Under the pieces are notes generated by a model, which did not search any database, had not been told where the DNA came from, and worked only from the letters and a program-made list of their open reading frames with translations. Source: Astropecten irregularis (lineage: Eukaryota > Echinodermata > Asteroidea > Paxillosida > Astropectinidae). From it: a stretch of 64,000 bases of DNA. Made by a program: the position numbers and the translations under genes. This document shows, one piece after another, positions 24,990 through 36,079 of this stretch. Every line of letters begins with the position of its first letter. The first letter of the stretch is position 1. Where the stretch lies: contig OZ020260.1 in the NCBI GenBank assembly GCA_963971285.1, positions 10,388,798-10,452,797 of the forward strand, read 5' to 3'.

Positions 24990-27540
24990 TCATGGACAAA
25001 TCCGAGTTGAATTACACACAAACAATACACGTATAAAAATACATGTACTGTCTGCTCAGACAGTCGGGAATTATTGAAACTCTCCAGGCTCAATTGCATA
25101 ACACAGCCACTGTGTGGTGACGTCAGATCCTCATTCAATGTAGCCATGGATACCAAGAGGAATAATTGAGCCTCAAAGAATATACAACAAACATCTGCTT
25201 GCATTTAAAAGCATTCACTGGAGTGGCTACGGAAATATTCAAAGTCTTAATGTTACTCCTGGCATAGATGGTAACAAGATTATTAATTCTGTGAATAAAT
25301 AAATAAATATTTCATAGGCATGTGTTTGCTTTTAAGCAGAAAATAAATGTAGCTGGTGACCAAAAAAGACTGTCAAAAGATGAAATTGTTTTCATTGTCC
25401 AAAGAACAATAGAGCCAACAAATTTAGAGTTTAAAAATAGAGAGGAAAATGAATTTTGGGGGGAAAAGAAGAACAGTTGTAATCTGTGTCCAATCACATG
25501 AATGAAGTTTATATGTGCATGTGCGTGAATATAGGATGACAGTGAGCGCCCAAAGGTCCAAAATGGACATCACATACAAAACAATGTCCCCACAGAAACA
25601 GTTTTACTCTAGGCAAGGATCTATCTAGTCCACTGCCTAGACTGTTTTCGTATCGTGTGGACTTTGACAGAACGCGCAGTACTACGCCCTCATGCGCCCA
25701 AGCACGCACAACTTTTCGCACCAGCATCGCGGCATGCATGCAGCGCGCATAGTACAATGCACATCCAAAAAAAAAAGGTACAGAGTCTGGACTAGGATCT
25801 ATCCTGTACTCTGCCTAAATTCGTCCAGATTTTGCAAAACATTAGACTTGGAAACATGGGAATGCAAATGTCCTATAATTCTTCTTATTTCCTTTTTGTA
25901 CCCTTTTCACCCTTTTGTCACAACTTTTACGGGCTGCATTACACTGTAGGTTAGAAATGCCACAGAAAGGTTAAGTGGAATATCAAATAACATCAGGATG
26001 ATTTCTCATGATCAAGAAATTACCCGTGCACATATCAAACATTTAAAGCCAAGATTACACAAAACTGAAAAAAAGTCTACTTTTTCAAAGAAAAAACTCA
26101 AATTGTTACTTAAAATGGCAATTACACTGTAAAGGTGAATAACATTATAACTCATTTATTGTACACTTAAACACTAAAATATTAAGAGAGTCTCTATTAA
26201 ATCAGTTTCAGGCAATCTCCAAGAGGAAATAACATTCACTTAAAACTGCTTATACATGTATGTATCATTTTCTTGGGGATAGTGATTAATCTGAAGAAAA
26301 ATGACTTTTTTACAAGCAACTAAGCAAGAGTTTCTTTTTGCATGAGGCGTAGTTGGTTGCATCCAAGTTGCCAGTAAAAGTTGCCTCATGTGACATGGCC
26401 CTTACACTAATGTGCATTGAAAATTGAAGTAAAACACATGTTAAAACACATCCTGCATACACATCCCATTAAGAATTGTCCAAATTCAATACCGATACTT
26501 CAAAATACAATAAATATTTCGAACTGTAGTGTTTAAAAGGAAAAGCAAGGGAATTTGTATTCACTTTGAAAACATCTTCATGATATTTCATTGGTTCATG
26601 AAGAAACTGGGCAACAAAACAGGAGATATAACAACACTATTTAAACAAAAATGACACACTTAATATTAAATGGGCTAATTAAAAAACAAACATGAGAAGA
26701 TAAAATGCTGCATAAAATCGTATGCCTGTTACATTTATTCCTAATTTTACATTTAAAAGGTATTAAGGTAATAAAGGTAGATCATTTGAGCTGATGAATT
26801 CCTTGCTTTTGTTAGATTTTTTCCAGACATCTAAAGGCCTAATTTATACAAAGTACAATAGTACATAATGATACAAAGGGCGGTTCTGGGAATTTTTATT
26901 ATTCAATTAATCTGAGAGAGATTCATTATTCATTATTCATACAGAGCCAGCATTCAATGGCCATGGTCTTATACTGTCAAATTCATCCATTTACAATGTA
27001 TATTATCTACTGGTACCGTACACCATGTAACATTCTACAGGACTTAAGTACCAGAATATAAGACTTTTTACTAGGTTGTTCTAAAATTTATTTTTTGTTG
27101 GTTTTTCAAGTTATACACTGTTCATGAACATCAACAGAATTACTTCTAGCAAAATGACAATGACTAAATACATGTGTAGATGTACTGTACATGTGTATTT
27201 TGTACAGTATCTCGTAAAATATGCCAATTTTCATTACATGGGAAAGACAATGATCCGACAACAACCAACTACACAGTAATCTAATCCACAAGCTGTGCAC
27301 AAAGTCATGAAAGTTAGCGTTGATGAAAAATTGAATATTGTGATCAGGCCCTACTTCTACTAGAGGGCTCACCTCTCTGAACCATCTGGAGGGCTCACTC
27401 CTCTTTGAGCTGTACAGCCCAGGGGATCTCACATAATTTTGACCAAGCTCCCCTTTTCATATTATGCTCTTGCTACACCAACCAACATGTCAAGCACCAC
27501 TTTGCAAGCATTGATGCACCACTTTTCAAGCGTTGAATCA
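24990..27540. other. intergenic AT-rich DNA, nothing recognised
   Basis: No exon, RNA gene or clear repeat structure is seen. A TGACGTCA octamer at about 25118 and weak inverted matches around 25610-25830 are the only patterns. Confidence 0.5.
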
Positions 27541-28567
27541 GCACAAATGGCGCAGAGCGTGATCCAAATCCGTCCCTCACGTGAAGGACGGACATCAATG
27601 CATTAATTGCTTCGCCAAAGATTTCTTGAATACTTATTGTCAGTAAAAAACATGTGAATGTTTAGCCCTGACACCAGTGCAAGTTGGCCACATGCCATTT
27701 TCAATTTGTCTATTTTGGTGTTTTATTAAAGAAGATTTTAGGGTGTGAGGGACGGACATCAATAAAAATGACTACCTTCACCTTCTATGGATTTTTTTTA
27801 GCTGTTTCGCAGACCGCGGAACAGCTTTTGTTTTTCTTTTGTTTTGTTTTCTTTTGTTGGCTTTTCCGTGTTCAACGGAAAAGGTATTGTTTTTGTTCTG
27901 TTTTTTTTTTTGCTTCTTCTTCCTCTTCTTGTCGCCAAATTTCCCATAGACAATGCACTAGGACTTTCTACATGCCACTTTGGTCACTTTTAAGCAATCA
28001 ATCTTAACCAAACTTGGTATAAACAAAGTCCGTATAGGGTAGTTGTGCCCCGAAACTTTTCATCAAAATGACGTCATCAGGTGTCACGTGACAGTGTCTT
28101 AAAGGGGCAAACTTCAGACATCAATTATGAACGAACCCTAAGTCCGATTGAGTTGAAACTTGGTATGTATCTAAGTCGGGAAGTGTTATATCGAAAAATT
28201 GCAATGACGTCATCATGACGTCATTCCTTGATTTTTTATGATTTATTGAAATTTTGGGTCATTAAAGTTCTTTTAACGATACCTTGTAAACGAAACAAGA
28301 TATCTTTGAATTTCTTTTTGATAATTCTTCAGCATACACCATAGATGAACACTGCATAGACAAAAATTCTGTGACGTCATCATGACGTCATAAAAAATGC
28401 GATTTTTATAACACATAGTAGGAACGGCCGATCGCCTTGAAAATTGGTACATTGGTGGATTGGAGGTTGGGGATTGTAATTCTGCAGTTACGTCAAGACA
28501 GCGTAATTTTTTTATTTTTTATGATTTTTAAAATATTTTTCACGCTATAGCCCATTGACTTGTACAG

Positions 28568-28927
28568 GGCAAACAGGAAGTAGCTCCTCATTTAAAAGTG
28601 GTAAGAGCTGTGATCATGATTCTTTCACCAAAAGTCAATGTTAGGCAAGGTCTTTCATTGTGACACATTGCTTGACCTCTGTGACCTCTACATCCGGTCA
28701 AACAGGAAGTAGCTCCTTATTTAAAAGTGGTAAGAGGTATGATCATGATTCTTTCACCAATAGACAATGTTAGGCAAGGTCTTTCATTTGTGATACATTG
28801 CTTGACCTGGACGAACTCTACTTCCGGTCAAACAGGAAGTAGCTTCTGATTTAAAAGTTGTAAGGGTTATGATCATGATTCTTTCGCCAAAAGTCAATGT
28901 TAGGCAAGGTCTTTCTTTGTGACAGAA
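28568..28927. repeat. tandem repeat, ~130-bp unit, 2.8 copies
   Basis: Units start at 28568, 28698 and 28828 with AAACAGGAAGTAGCT; each contains TGATCATGATTCTTTC and AATGTTAGGCAAGGTCTTTC. Each unit boundary except the first carries TCCGGTC. Confidence 0.9.
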
Positions 28928-29579
28928 ATATGACCAAGTCACGTGAGTGTATGATTAAAGGTGCATACTTCAAAAGTATAAAACTTAAGATCTTAATCAA
29001 ATGTCTTTGTGTGTATAAAGGTTATGTTGATTTTTCTTTAAAACGGAAAAGCCTTGTGTTCTGTTTTCAACAGACACAATTTCTAGTTTTTCTTTTTTCT
29101 TCTTTTTCCAATTTTTTCCCATAGACATAACACAGGGTTTTTCTACAAGTCACTTCTACCATAATGCCAGTTCCGATAAACTTCATACTTGGCACATAGT
29201 TAAACCACCATCACCCCAAATCGCATGCCGCGTATGTACGTCATCGTGACGTCATCACGTGCACCATGACGTCATCATAAAAGTGCAAATTTCAGGGCTC
29301 TTTATCTCCGAAACTATAAGTCCGATGTAACTCAAACTTGGTATGTAAATATATGGGGACGTGTTATATACAAAAAATGTGGTCACGTGTCGATGACGTC
29401 ATCGTGTGATTTTATACGAATTATTCAATTTTTGGACCTTTTCTTTATATCTACTGAACGACAAATCGTATTTTCGAATTTGTTTCGGTAAAATGTTTGT
29501 TAGGTTATAGGCATATGCCACAGTTTACCAAAAAGGTGTGACGTCATGATGACGTCATCAAAAAGCCGATTTTCAGAAT

Positions 29580-29880
29580 CACATATAAGGGAATATCCGA
29601 TGGTGATGAAACTTGGTGGGTAGGTAGGGAATGGTACTAGTATCCATAATGTGAAGTGACGTCACGATGACGTCATCGGCTGATTTTTTTATTGATTTTT
29701 GAATATTTAATTTTGCCATTTTTTTCCCAGAAACACATATAAGCGAATATCGGATCGTAATGAAACTTGGTGGATAGGTAGGGAATGGTATTAGTATCCC
29801 TAATGTGAAGTGACGTCATGATGACGTCATCGGCTGATTTTTTATTGATTTTTTTGAATAATTAATTTGGCCATTAAGAG
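29580..29880. repeat. tandem duplication, 154-bp unit, two copies
   Basis: Both units begin CACATATAAG, contain ATGAAACTTGGTGG and GTAGGGAATGGTA, and end with two adjacent TGACGTCA octamers and a T-rich tail. Confidence 0.9.
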
Positions 29881-30783
29881 TCAAACATAACACAAAACAC
29901 GGGCTTTGGAACTTTTTGGACCGCTGATATGGCTATCTGTAGTAGTGGGACAATTGTGTACAGGTGAATGGAGCACGATGAGCTAGAAAATCAATCATTT
30001 TGCTGTTTCCACTGCCCATAAGCATAACCATACATACCATTGCCACGTGGATGTACATATGTATCAGTAACTATACATACATATGTGTGTATTGATGGAC
30101 AACTGACGACGCTCCTGATAGTTGTTAACGGCAATGAAGACACCACTGATTTGCTATTTTTCTGTACTGGGCCAATTGCGTTCATGTTTATTTTTCATAT
30201 TATTTATAAAACATGCACGAAACAGCTCAGTGTTTGTCAACAAACACAGGTCTAGTTTATTATTAAAACTTGGAAACATTTTCAGGCCTAATAAGGCCTA
30301 AGTCCAAGTTGTTTTTTGTAAACAACAAAACAAGCAACCAAATAAACACATACACTGGAAAAAAACGCCATTAAAATGGGAAACCTAACCATGAATGAAC
30401 TCTGCACAGTGCACAAAACAACAGATTTATAAATCTGTCAATGAGATTGTAATTTTAGTTTTGTCGCACCAGATTTGTAAATTCGACAATTCCAAGATAT
30501 GTGGCAACACCTGTAGACTGTACAAGTAACAGAGATTGTCTGGGACCCCTGTGTTTGTATCATACCAGGCACAGAATGTGCAATGAAACTTATTCACGGT
30601 CAATCTAGGATCATGAATTCCTCCTAAATGTTCCACTAGGGAATTTGAACTGGTGGCTGCCCTGAAGGTGTATATTTGGCATATTTGTGATAAAAAACAC
30701 AGGAAGGTCCCAAACTTTACAATCGGCCAAATTACAACAAAAATAAGTTCAGGCTCAGTTCGACCATCGACTCAGGTAACTTG

Positions 30784-31255
30784 ACCGTGCACTAGTTGCG
30801 ATGATCGTAACCCTAGGTCTGACATGGGGACTGGGACCTTAGGGTTACGAGAAAACGTGTTCAAAATGTTTGGGAATGACATTTTGGCCAACTCCTGAAG
30901 TACGTTTCCACTTAGTTTTCCACTTTCCAAAATCCAAACACAAAATCTGACTACATGGATCTGATTGGTACTAATCAATGAGTCATATAAAACCACTTTG
31001 AATATCGAAAGATCATTTAGTTCAGAAAAAATGACCCAAAACTTATGCCGCGGTGTCGAGAGGTGTCGAGATTCCCTCCGTTTGCCGTCAGTCGGCCATT
31101 TTGAATAGTGCGCAGTGTGCCATCTCGACCAAATCACGTCATGCGAAATGCCGTTTTGGCTGTTCCACCTTTCAAACTCAAACTCGCAGCCCTATGGAGG
31201 GCTCGTATCACGTGCGTTGTACAGTGCTATATATACACGGCATATTGCATACAGT
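30784..31255. repeat. left arm of large inverted duplication
   Basis: About 470 bp that reappears in reverse complement at 32490-32956. The central 400 bp is nearly identical (for example GATCGTAACCCTAGGTCTGA, CGGCCATTTTGAATAGTGCG); the inner 60 bp is diverged. The arm contains no conserved protein. Confidence 0.9.
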
Positions 31256-32489
31256 GTGTGATCGTGTCCGTTAAATAAATCACATGTTATTGAATTGACC
31301 AGACCCGCGCCCGTGTGCCGAAACTGCCGAATTAAGTTTATTTTCCGCCACTCTTCTGATATGACAGGTGAAGAAAAACGTATACGGCGTGATTTTTTTC
31401 CGACATCCAACACAGGCCGACATCCAACCAACACATGCGAAAATACGATTCAAGGAGAAAGAAATGGTGTAACATACACGACATGTATGCGTTATATCGT
31501 TGCGAAATCTAAATAAAAATATTCTGATCGACCGTCCTCCCAAAGTACCGTAAATCGTAGGCTGATCAGCTTATAAATCTTACTTAAATTTCACTCAGTT
31601 ATTTTGTTCAATTGGCCAAGTAGAAACACTCTTTTCATAATTATACGTCTGAATCTAAAAAAAATTATCGTGAAATCCTTCCGAAACCGACCGACGATTG
31701 CATTAAAAAATTAAAACGTAAAAACATTGTCTACACCGCAGAGAAAGACGGCCTGGTATCCGCGTGCGTAACAGCCACAGTTTCAAAGCAAACATTGTGT
31801 ACGTACACCAGCGAAAGTCTCAATCTGTACGTTACACGTCATTTGCAGCAAGATATGTTACACGTACGTGCCGTATGCTTGAAATGAAGTGTAAATATTG
31901 CGCTCGGTCGGAAGGCCTACCTTTTTGGATCGCGGCCGGGTTCGTTCCACCGTTACGGACGGGAGCTCACGGCCGGCCGGCTCGGTACAGATTTCGCCGT
32001 GGGCTTGAAATTGAAGTGTATGTTGCGCTCGGTCGGTACCTTTTTGGATCGCGGCCGGATTCGTTACCGTATACGGACGGTGGCTAACAGCCGCGGCCGG
32101 CTCGGTACAGAACTACAGATTTGCAGTAAGAAATTGTGGTTTTTGCGCAGTGGAATATTCCGGTGATATTTTTAGGAATACGTCCTCACTGTCCTACCGG
32201 GTATGATAATTTTTTGTGTAATTGATGACCGGATACATTTTTCAGTCCAGCGTTATAATTCCGACCACTGCGCGATCTGTGATGAGGTGGATGACCTTTT
32301 TATTTCTGTTTGATCATGAAAGTTGGGTGGGCACCAAGTTTGTGACTTGCTAACATTGTCTGTTTATGGGACCATTCATAAAGGAAATCATTTGATAATC
32401 TTAGCAATTTCCTTCAGTTCATGATGAAATATTTGAATTGTCAGCGGCAGCTTGACATGGGCAAACAATGCGGACTTAAAAAAACCTCC
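31256..32489. other. unique spacer of the inverted duplication with CpG-rich core
   Basis: About 1.2 kb that contains the most CpG-dense sequence in the window (31877-32122; many CGGCCGG/CGGTCGG motifs). A 107-codon frame (31764-32087) exists but has no recognised similarity and spans the tandem duplication, so I do not call it a gene. Confidence 0.6.
31877..32122. repeat. GC-rich tandem duplication, 126-bp unit, CpG island-like
   Basis: Two units start GCTTGAAAT(T)GAAGTGTA and share TTGCGCTCGGTCGG, CCTTTTTGGATCGCGGCCGG and CGGCTCGGTACAGA. CpG density far exceeds the surrounding AT-rich DNA. Confidence 0.85.
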
Positions 32490-32956
32490 TCCATACTGTA
32501 TACGATATGCGTGTACACGGTATCACAGCGCACGTGTTATTCTGGGAACACCCTCCATAGGGCTGTTAGTTTGAGTTTGAAAGGTGGAACAGCCAAAACG
32601 GCATTTCGCATGACGTTATTTGGTCGAGATGGCACACTGTGCACTATTCAAAATGGCCGACTGACGGCAAACGGAGGGAATCTCGACACCTTCGGTAAGT
32701 TTTGGGTCATTTTTTCTGAACTAAATGATCTTTCGATATTCAAAGTGGTTTTATATGACTCATTGATTAGTACCAATCAGATCCATGTAGTCAGATTTTG
32801 TGTTTGGATTTTGGAAAAAGAAAACTAAGTGGAAACGTACTTCAGGAGTTGGCCAAAATGTCATTCCCAAACATTTTGAACACGTTTTCTCGTAACCCTA
32901 AGGTCCCAGTCCCCATGTCAGACCTAGGGTTACGATCATCGCAACTAACCGTGCAC
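32490..32956. repeat. right arm of large inverted duplication
   Basis: Reverse complement of 30784-31255. It includes CAAAATGGCCGACTG (a YY1-like motif) followed 40 bp later by a consensus splice donor, TTCGGTAAGT at 32691-32700. The equivalent position in the left arm reads GCATAAGT, with no donor. Confidence 0.9.
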
Positions 32957-33501
32957 GAGCTGAAGAATTACCGAGCTGTCAATACTATCAAGTAGGCCTA
33001 CTACTAGGCTCATGACTCGGTCTGTCCGCACTGGACTTTCGTCTCACCTCTCAAATAACTGAAAAGTGAGAGGAAGACTTCCTAAAGTGAGACGTCCGCA
33101 CTGGACTTAAATTAAAATTGGGGGAAAGAATTCGGGGATTGTAAAGTTGGGGACCCCATTCCTATAAATAGAACGGATACTTAATTTTAAATCTACAAAA
33201 TTACCTTTCTAGATTACTCTGTCTCCATTCTGAATAAATACAGGATTAATTTTGTGGAAAGAGGGCAGGGTTTTGATAAATTAGGGAAAAACAACCACGG
33301 TAACACAACCAAGTCACTGGTAATTGGTAAAGTGGAAATTAAATATGGTGACACTCTTTCTGGCGCGTCAGTGTCTGGAAGTCAGATAAGAAAGTCACAT
33401 TTTTTTGGTATTTAAACTATTTCTTGATCTAAATTCACTCAAAATAGGGTGAACATCATTGACAGAGCATTAACTGAGGTTTTACACCCCCCTTTAAGGC
33501 A

Positions 33502-33699
33502 TTAGTGTCTTTTACGCCACCCATATTATTTTCAGTATTTATTTGGGTAAGAAACCTGGGTTTTTTTCACTTAAATGTTCATTTTTTTAGGGTTTACAGG
33601 ACCCATGAATAAATTTGCTTTAAGTAACAAATCTCATTTTGGAACAGAAGAAGCTAAATAAATACTGAAAATAATATGGGTGGCGTAAAAGACACTAAC
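33502..33699. repeat. foldback MITE with TTAGTGTCTTTTACGCC arms
   Basis: The arms TTAGTGTCTTTTACGCCACC (continuing to TATTTATTT, about 43 bp) and their perfect complement ending GGCGTAAAAGACACTAA flank about 110 bp. Confidence 0.85.
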
Positions 33700-33800
33700 C
33701 CCTTTTTTAGGTTGACATCTTTGAACAAAATGATAAAAACAGAGGTGTCCCGAATTTTACAATCCCCAACGCGTACGGCGCGGCCCAAGTCCCCCAACCA

Positions 33801-34068
33801 AGAATTCCACTGACGGCCATTACCATAGAGCTAGGCCTACGGAAAACGGGTTATTTCCTCAAAGAGTTAACTTATTGGATGCAAATCATAATGAACTTCA
33901 ATCTCAGGTGTACAACACTGGGGTAGCATATCTGAAAAGTGATATTTTCAGTGTTTTTTGACCTACAATGAATGATACACTTCGAATGCTGCGGTAGCCA
34001 TTTTTCTCACAACGCCCTCTGTCGGTCCCATCGGTTTGTGCACAAGTGATGGCCGTCAGTGGAATTCT
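33801..34068. repeat. GAATTCCACTGACGGCCAT foldback, copy 1
   Basis: Tips AGAATTCCACTGACGGCCAT and ATGGCCGTCAGTGGAATTCT; the interior contains AACGCCCTCTGTCGG. Two more copies are at 37924-38158 and 59111-59729. Confidence 0.85.
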
Positions 34069-34487
34069 TCCCAAGCGTATGTTTAAGCTTTAAATCAACT
34101 GAAAAGCAAGGAATCGCATTGTACTCTTTTAATACATGTATTCCTATTAGTACTACTCTTTATATTCTTTAACTTCCAGGGCTTTCGGAAAGCCTCGACG
34201 GTTTTTTTTTACCTGAATAGTCACGTCCAAAGTTTCGTTTTGCCCGGTCAGTCTTCGTATCGTCTGCAGCTTATTCTACTCATGCGCAGTATCTCTAATT
34301 ACGTACGATCACTGAACATATCGCCTTGATTGAAACACAACATTGAAAATAGTTTTAAGTTTATCAGTTGTAATTCTAAATATAACTAATAAGTTTTACT
34401 GCATTAATGAAAATCAAAATAACTATATTACAAAATTGATGAAGTATGTTATTTGATAAAGAAGTTCTAATTTTTCAAGGAAAAAAT

Positions 34488-34616
34488 GGGTGCATTCGTT
34501 TAGCTCCCCAGGGTCGACACCAGTCAACCTCGTCCCCATTCTCTCGCTTGTTTTGTGCAGTAAAACACGACCATTCCCAGTAAGGGCTGACCCGTGTGAG
34601 CTAAACGAATGCACCC
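34488..34616. repeat. foldback with GGGTGCATTCGTTTAGCTC arms
   Basis: Perfect 19-bp inverted ends (GGGTGCATTCGTTTAGCTC / GAGCTAAACGAATGCACCC) around 91 bp. 60598-60730 is a related, more diverged element. Confidence 0.8.
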
Positions 34617-35275
34617 AATAAGGTGTAGGTTTGATAAATAGCAAAGCCTTATGTCACGTGACAAATTACCTGTTCGCGTTTTCCTTATTTGGGAGAATGA
34701 TTACTGGTAGCAGGTAGTTGATGAAAATGTGGTGGCTTTAGTTTTCAGATTTCGAGGGGAAAATGTAAGTTTAATCCATAAATAATTATCTAATTGTGAT
34801 GGGATACATGTTGACATTTATTAATTTCAAGACATCGTTTCAACTCGATACCGCTAGCTAGCTCTGGCATGTGAAGCAGTGACACGAACTGCACGTTCAT
34901 AATTGGCTATTTTGCCGCACTTTGCAAAAAGCAAGTTGAGACACGACTGAACACTTGCCAGGAAAACTGGACTCTGATCTACACGCGCGCTATCAAAAGC
35001 AAACTCACACACCTTCGCAGACTACTATGTTCAGGGTTAGATTGTTAGATGGTTGGATTTACATGTACTTGTTGGAACTCTGGAGTTTGGAAGTACATGT
35101 ATTTACACAAATCTTTGTCAATGTTCGTGAAGGCCTAATGTTCAAGTGTTAATGACACGTTGACATCCATATTCCGTGCGTGCGATACAGATCATGGTAG
35201 CAGAGTTTGAATGGATCCGGTGCTAGGCCTATGTGCATCTATTTGATACTCCTAGACTAGGCTATAGACCTGATA

Positions 35276-36031
35276 ATGGAGGAAGTTGGTGTACCAGCGG
35301 AAAGTGAAACTGCAGTAATGGACAATCCAGCACCAATGGCCCAATTCATAAAAACGTTTGTTTTTCTCGATCTTGAGACGACAAATCTGTTGTCGATAGA
35401 ACACCCAAAGATCATGGAAATGTGTCTGGTTGCCGTGCACCGAGAAGCGCTCCTCCAAAGGCCCTCTGTGGCAGTAAGAACTGAATTACCAAGGGTGCTG
35501 GACAAATTGACTCTGTGCGTCTACCCCAACAAACCGGTTTCAGAAAAATCCTTCCAGCTGACAGGACTGCAGAACTCCAACCTGTGTGACAAGAAACTGT
35601 TCGACATGGACGTGGTCATGATGTTGAAGGCCTTCCTCCGTCGTCAGGAGCAGCCCGTCTGCCTAGTGGCACACAACGGAGACAAGTTTGACTTCAGGCT
35701 TCTGCGGACTGAACTCGTGAAACTCGGAGAGCGCCTGCCTGATCACGTACGCTGTGCTGATTCTCTGAAGGCATTCGCGGAGACGGACGAACAGACGCAA
35801 GGAAGCAGTTTCCGTAGGCCTACCCGTATTTCTTACGCGCTAGGGGAAATTTACAAGAGGTCGTTTGGTGCGGACATACCGGACGCGCACAACGCAGAGT
35901 CCGACGTCAATGCGTTGATTTTAGCGTGTATGACCCGAGGCGAAATACTGTGCAAATGGATGGATACCAATGCAGTTGCCTTTAACGATATAGAGCTGTA
36001 TTACTGCCCAAGTCCACCCAAAAATCATTAA
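35276..36031 (+). CDS. TREX1/2-like: TREX1/TREX2-like DEDDh 3'-5' DNA exonuclease, single exon
   Basis: This family removes nucleotides from DNA 3' ends; vertebrate TREX1 clears cytosolic DNA and limits cGAS-STING signalling. The 251-residue frame has all three Exo motifs: ExoI FVFLDLETTNL (D32, E34), ExoII LVAHNGDKFDFRLL (D139) and ExoIII AHNAESDVNAL (H205, D210), the full DEDDh set. VLDKLTLCVYP and RISYALGEIYKR also match TREX. Length is close to TREX2 (about 236). The long C-terminal tail with the ER anchor of mammalian TREX1 is absent, and so is its proline-rich loop (the region at residues 58-75 is short). It therefore looks soluble. The ATG at 35276 is first in frame near the Exo fold; M15 and M21 are alternatives. 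No intron interrupts the frame, as in mammalian TREX genes. An AATAAA lies at 36074. The neighbours are unrelated genes on the other strand. Confidence 0.93.
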   Translation: MEEVGVPAESETAVMDNPAPMAQFIKTFVFLDLETTNLLSIEHPKIMEMCLVAVHREALLQRPSVAVRTELPRVLDKLTLCVYPNKPVSEKSFQLTGLQNSNLCDKKLFDMDVVMMLKAFLRRQEQPVCLVAHNGDKFDFRLLRTELVKLGERLPDHVRCADSLKAFAETDEQTQGSSFRRPTRISYALGEIYKRSFGADIPDAHNAESDVNALILACMTRGEILCKWMDTNAVAFNDIELYYCPSPPKNH

Positions 36032-36073
36032 ATCCTTATGTCATAATGTAGGTCTATAGTCATTTATAGGCCT

Positions 36074-36079
36074 AATAAA
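36074..36079 (+). terminator. candidate poly(A) signal of the exonuclease gene
   Basis: AATAAA 43 bp after the stop codon. A second AATAAA at 37054 could serve a longer 3' UTR. Confidence 0.45.

Larger units (their letters stand above)
16653..24990. other. upstream region of alpha-spectrin (5' UTR intron and flank), no coding gene seen
   Basis: The acceptor at 16653 implies that a 5' UTR exon lies somewhere here or further upstream. I see repeats (16780-17020, 18009-18213, 18229-18345, 20904-21260), TGTACA-rich DNA at 19800-20570 and a candidate exon near 24165. No coding sequence is recognised on either strand. Confidence 0.6.
27545..29885. repeat. complex repeat block rich in TGACGTCA and AAACTTGGTA modules
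   Basis: The block contains repeated modules of the form CCGATTGAGTTGAAACTTGG, then TGACGTCATCATGACGTCAT, then a T-rich stretch (modules near 28130-28260 and 29320-29430). Two tandem arrays lie inside it. I count 14 exact TGACGTCA octamers between 28068 and 29840. No protein frame survives. It is probably a dispersed repeat rather than a unique regulatory region. Confidence 0.6.

Noticed and set aside
28568-28927. CRISPR-like spaced repeats
   Set aside because: Three 130-bp tandem units with similar, not unique, intervening sequence in a eukaryotic genome; an ordinary tandem repeat.
32421-32828. 135-codon plus-strand frame; its mirror 30772-31137 on the minus strand
   Set aside because: Both are the same inverted-duplication arm read outward; similarity to each other reflects the duplication, not protein conservation, and no known motif is present.
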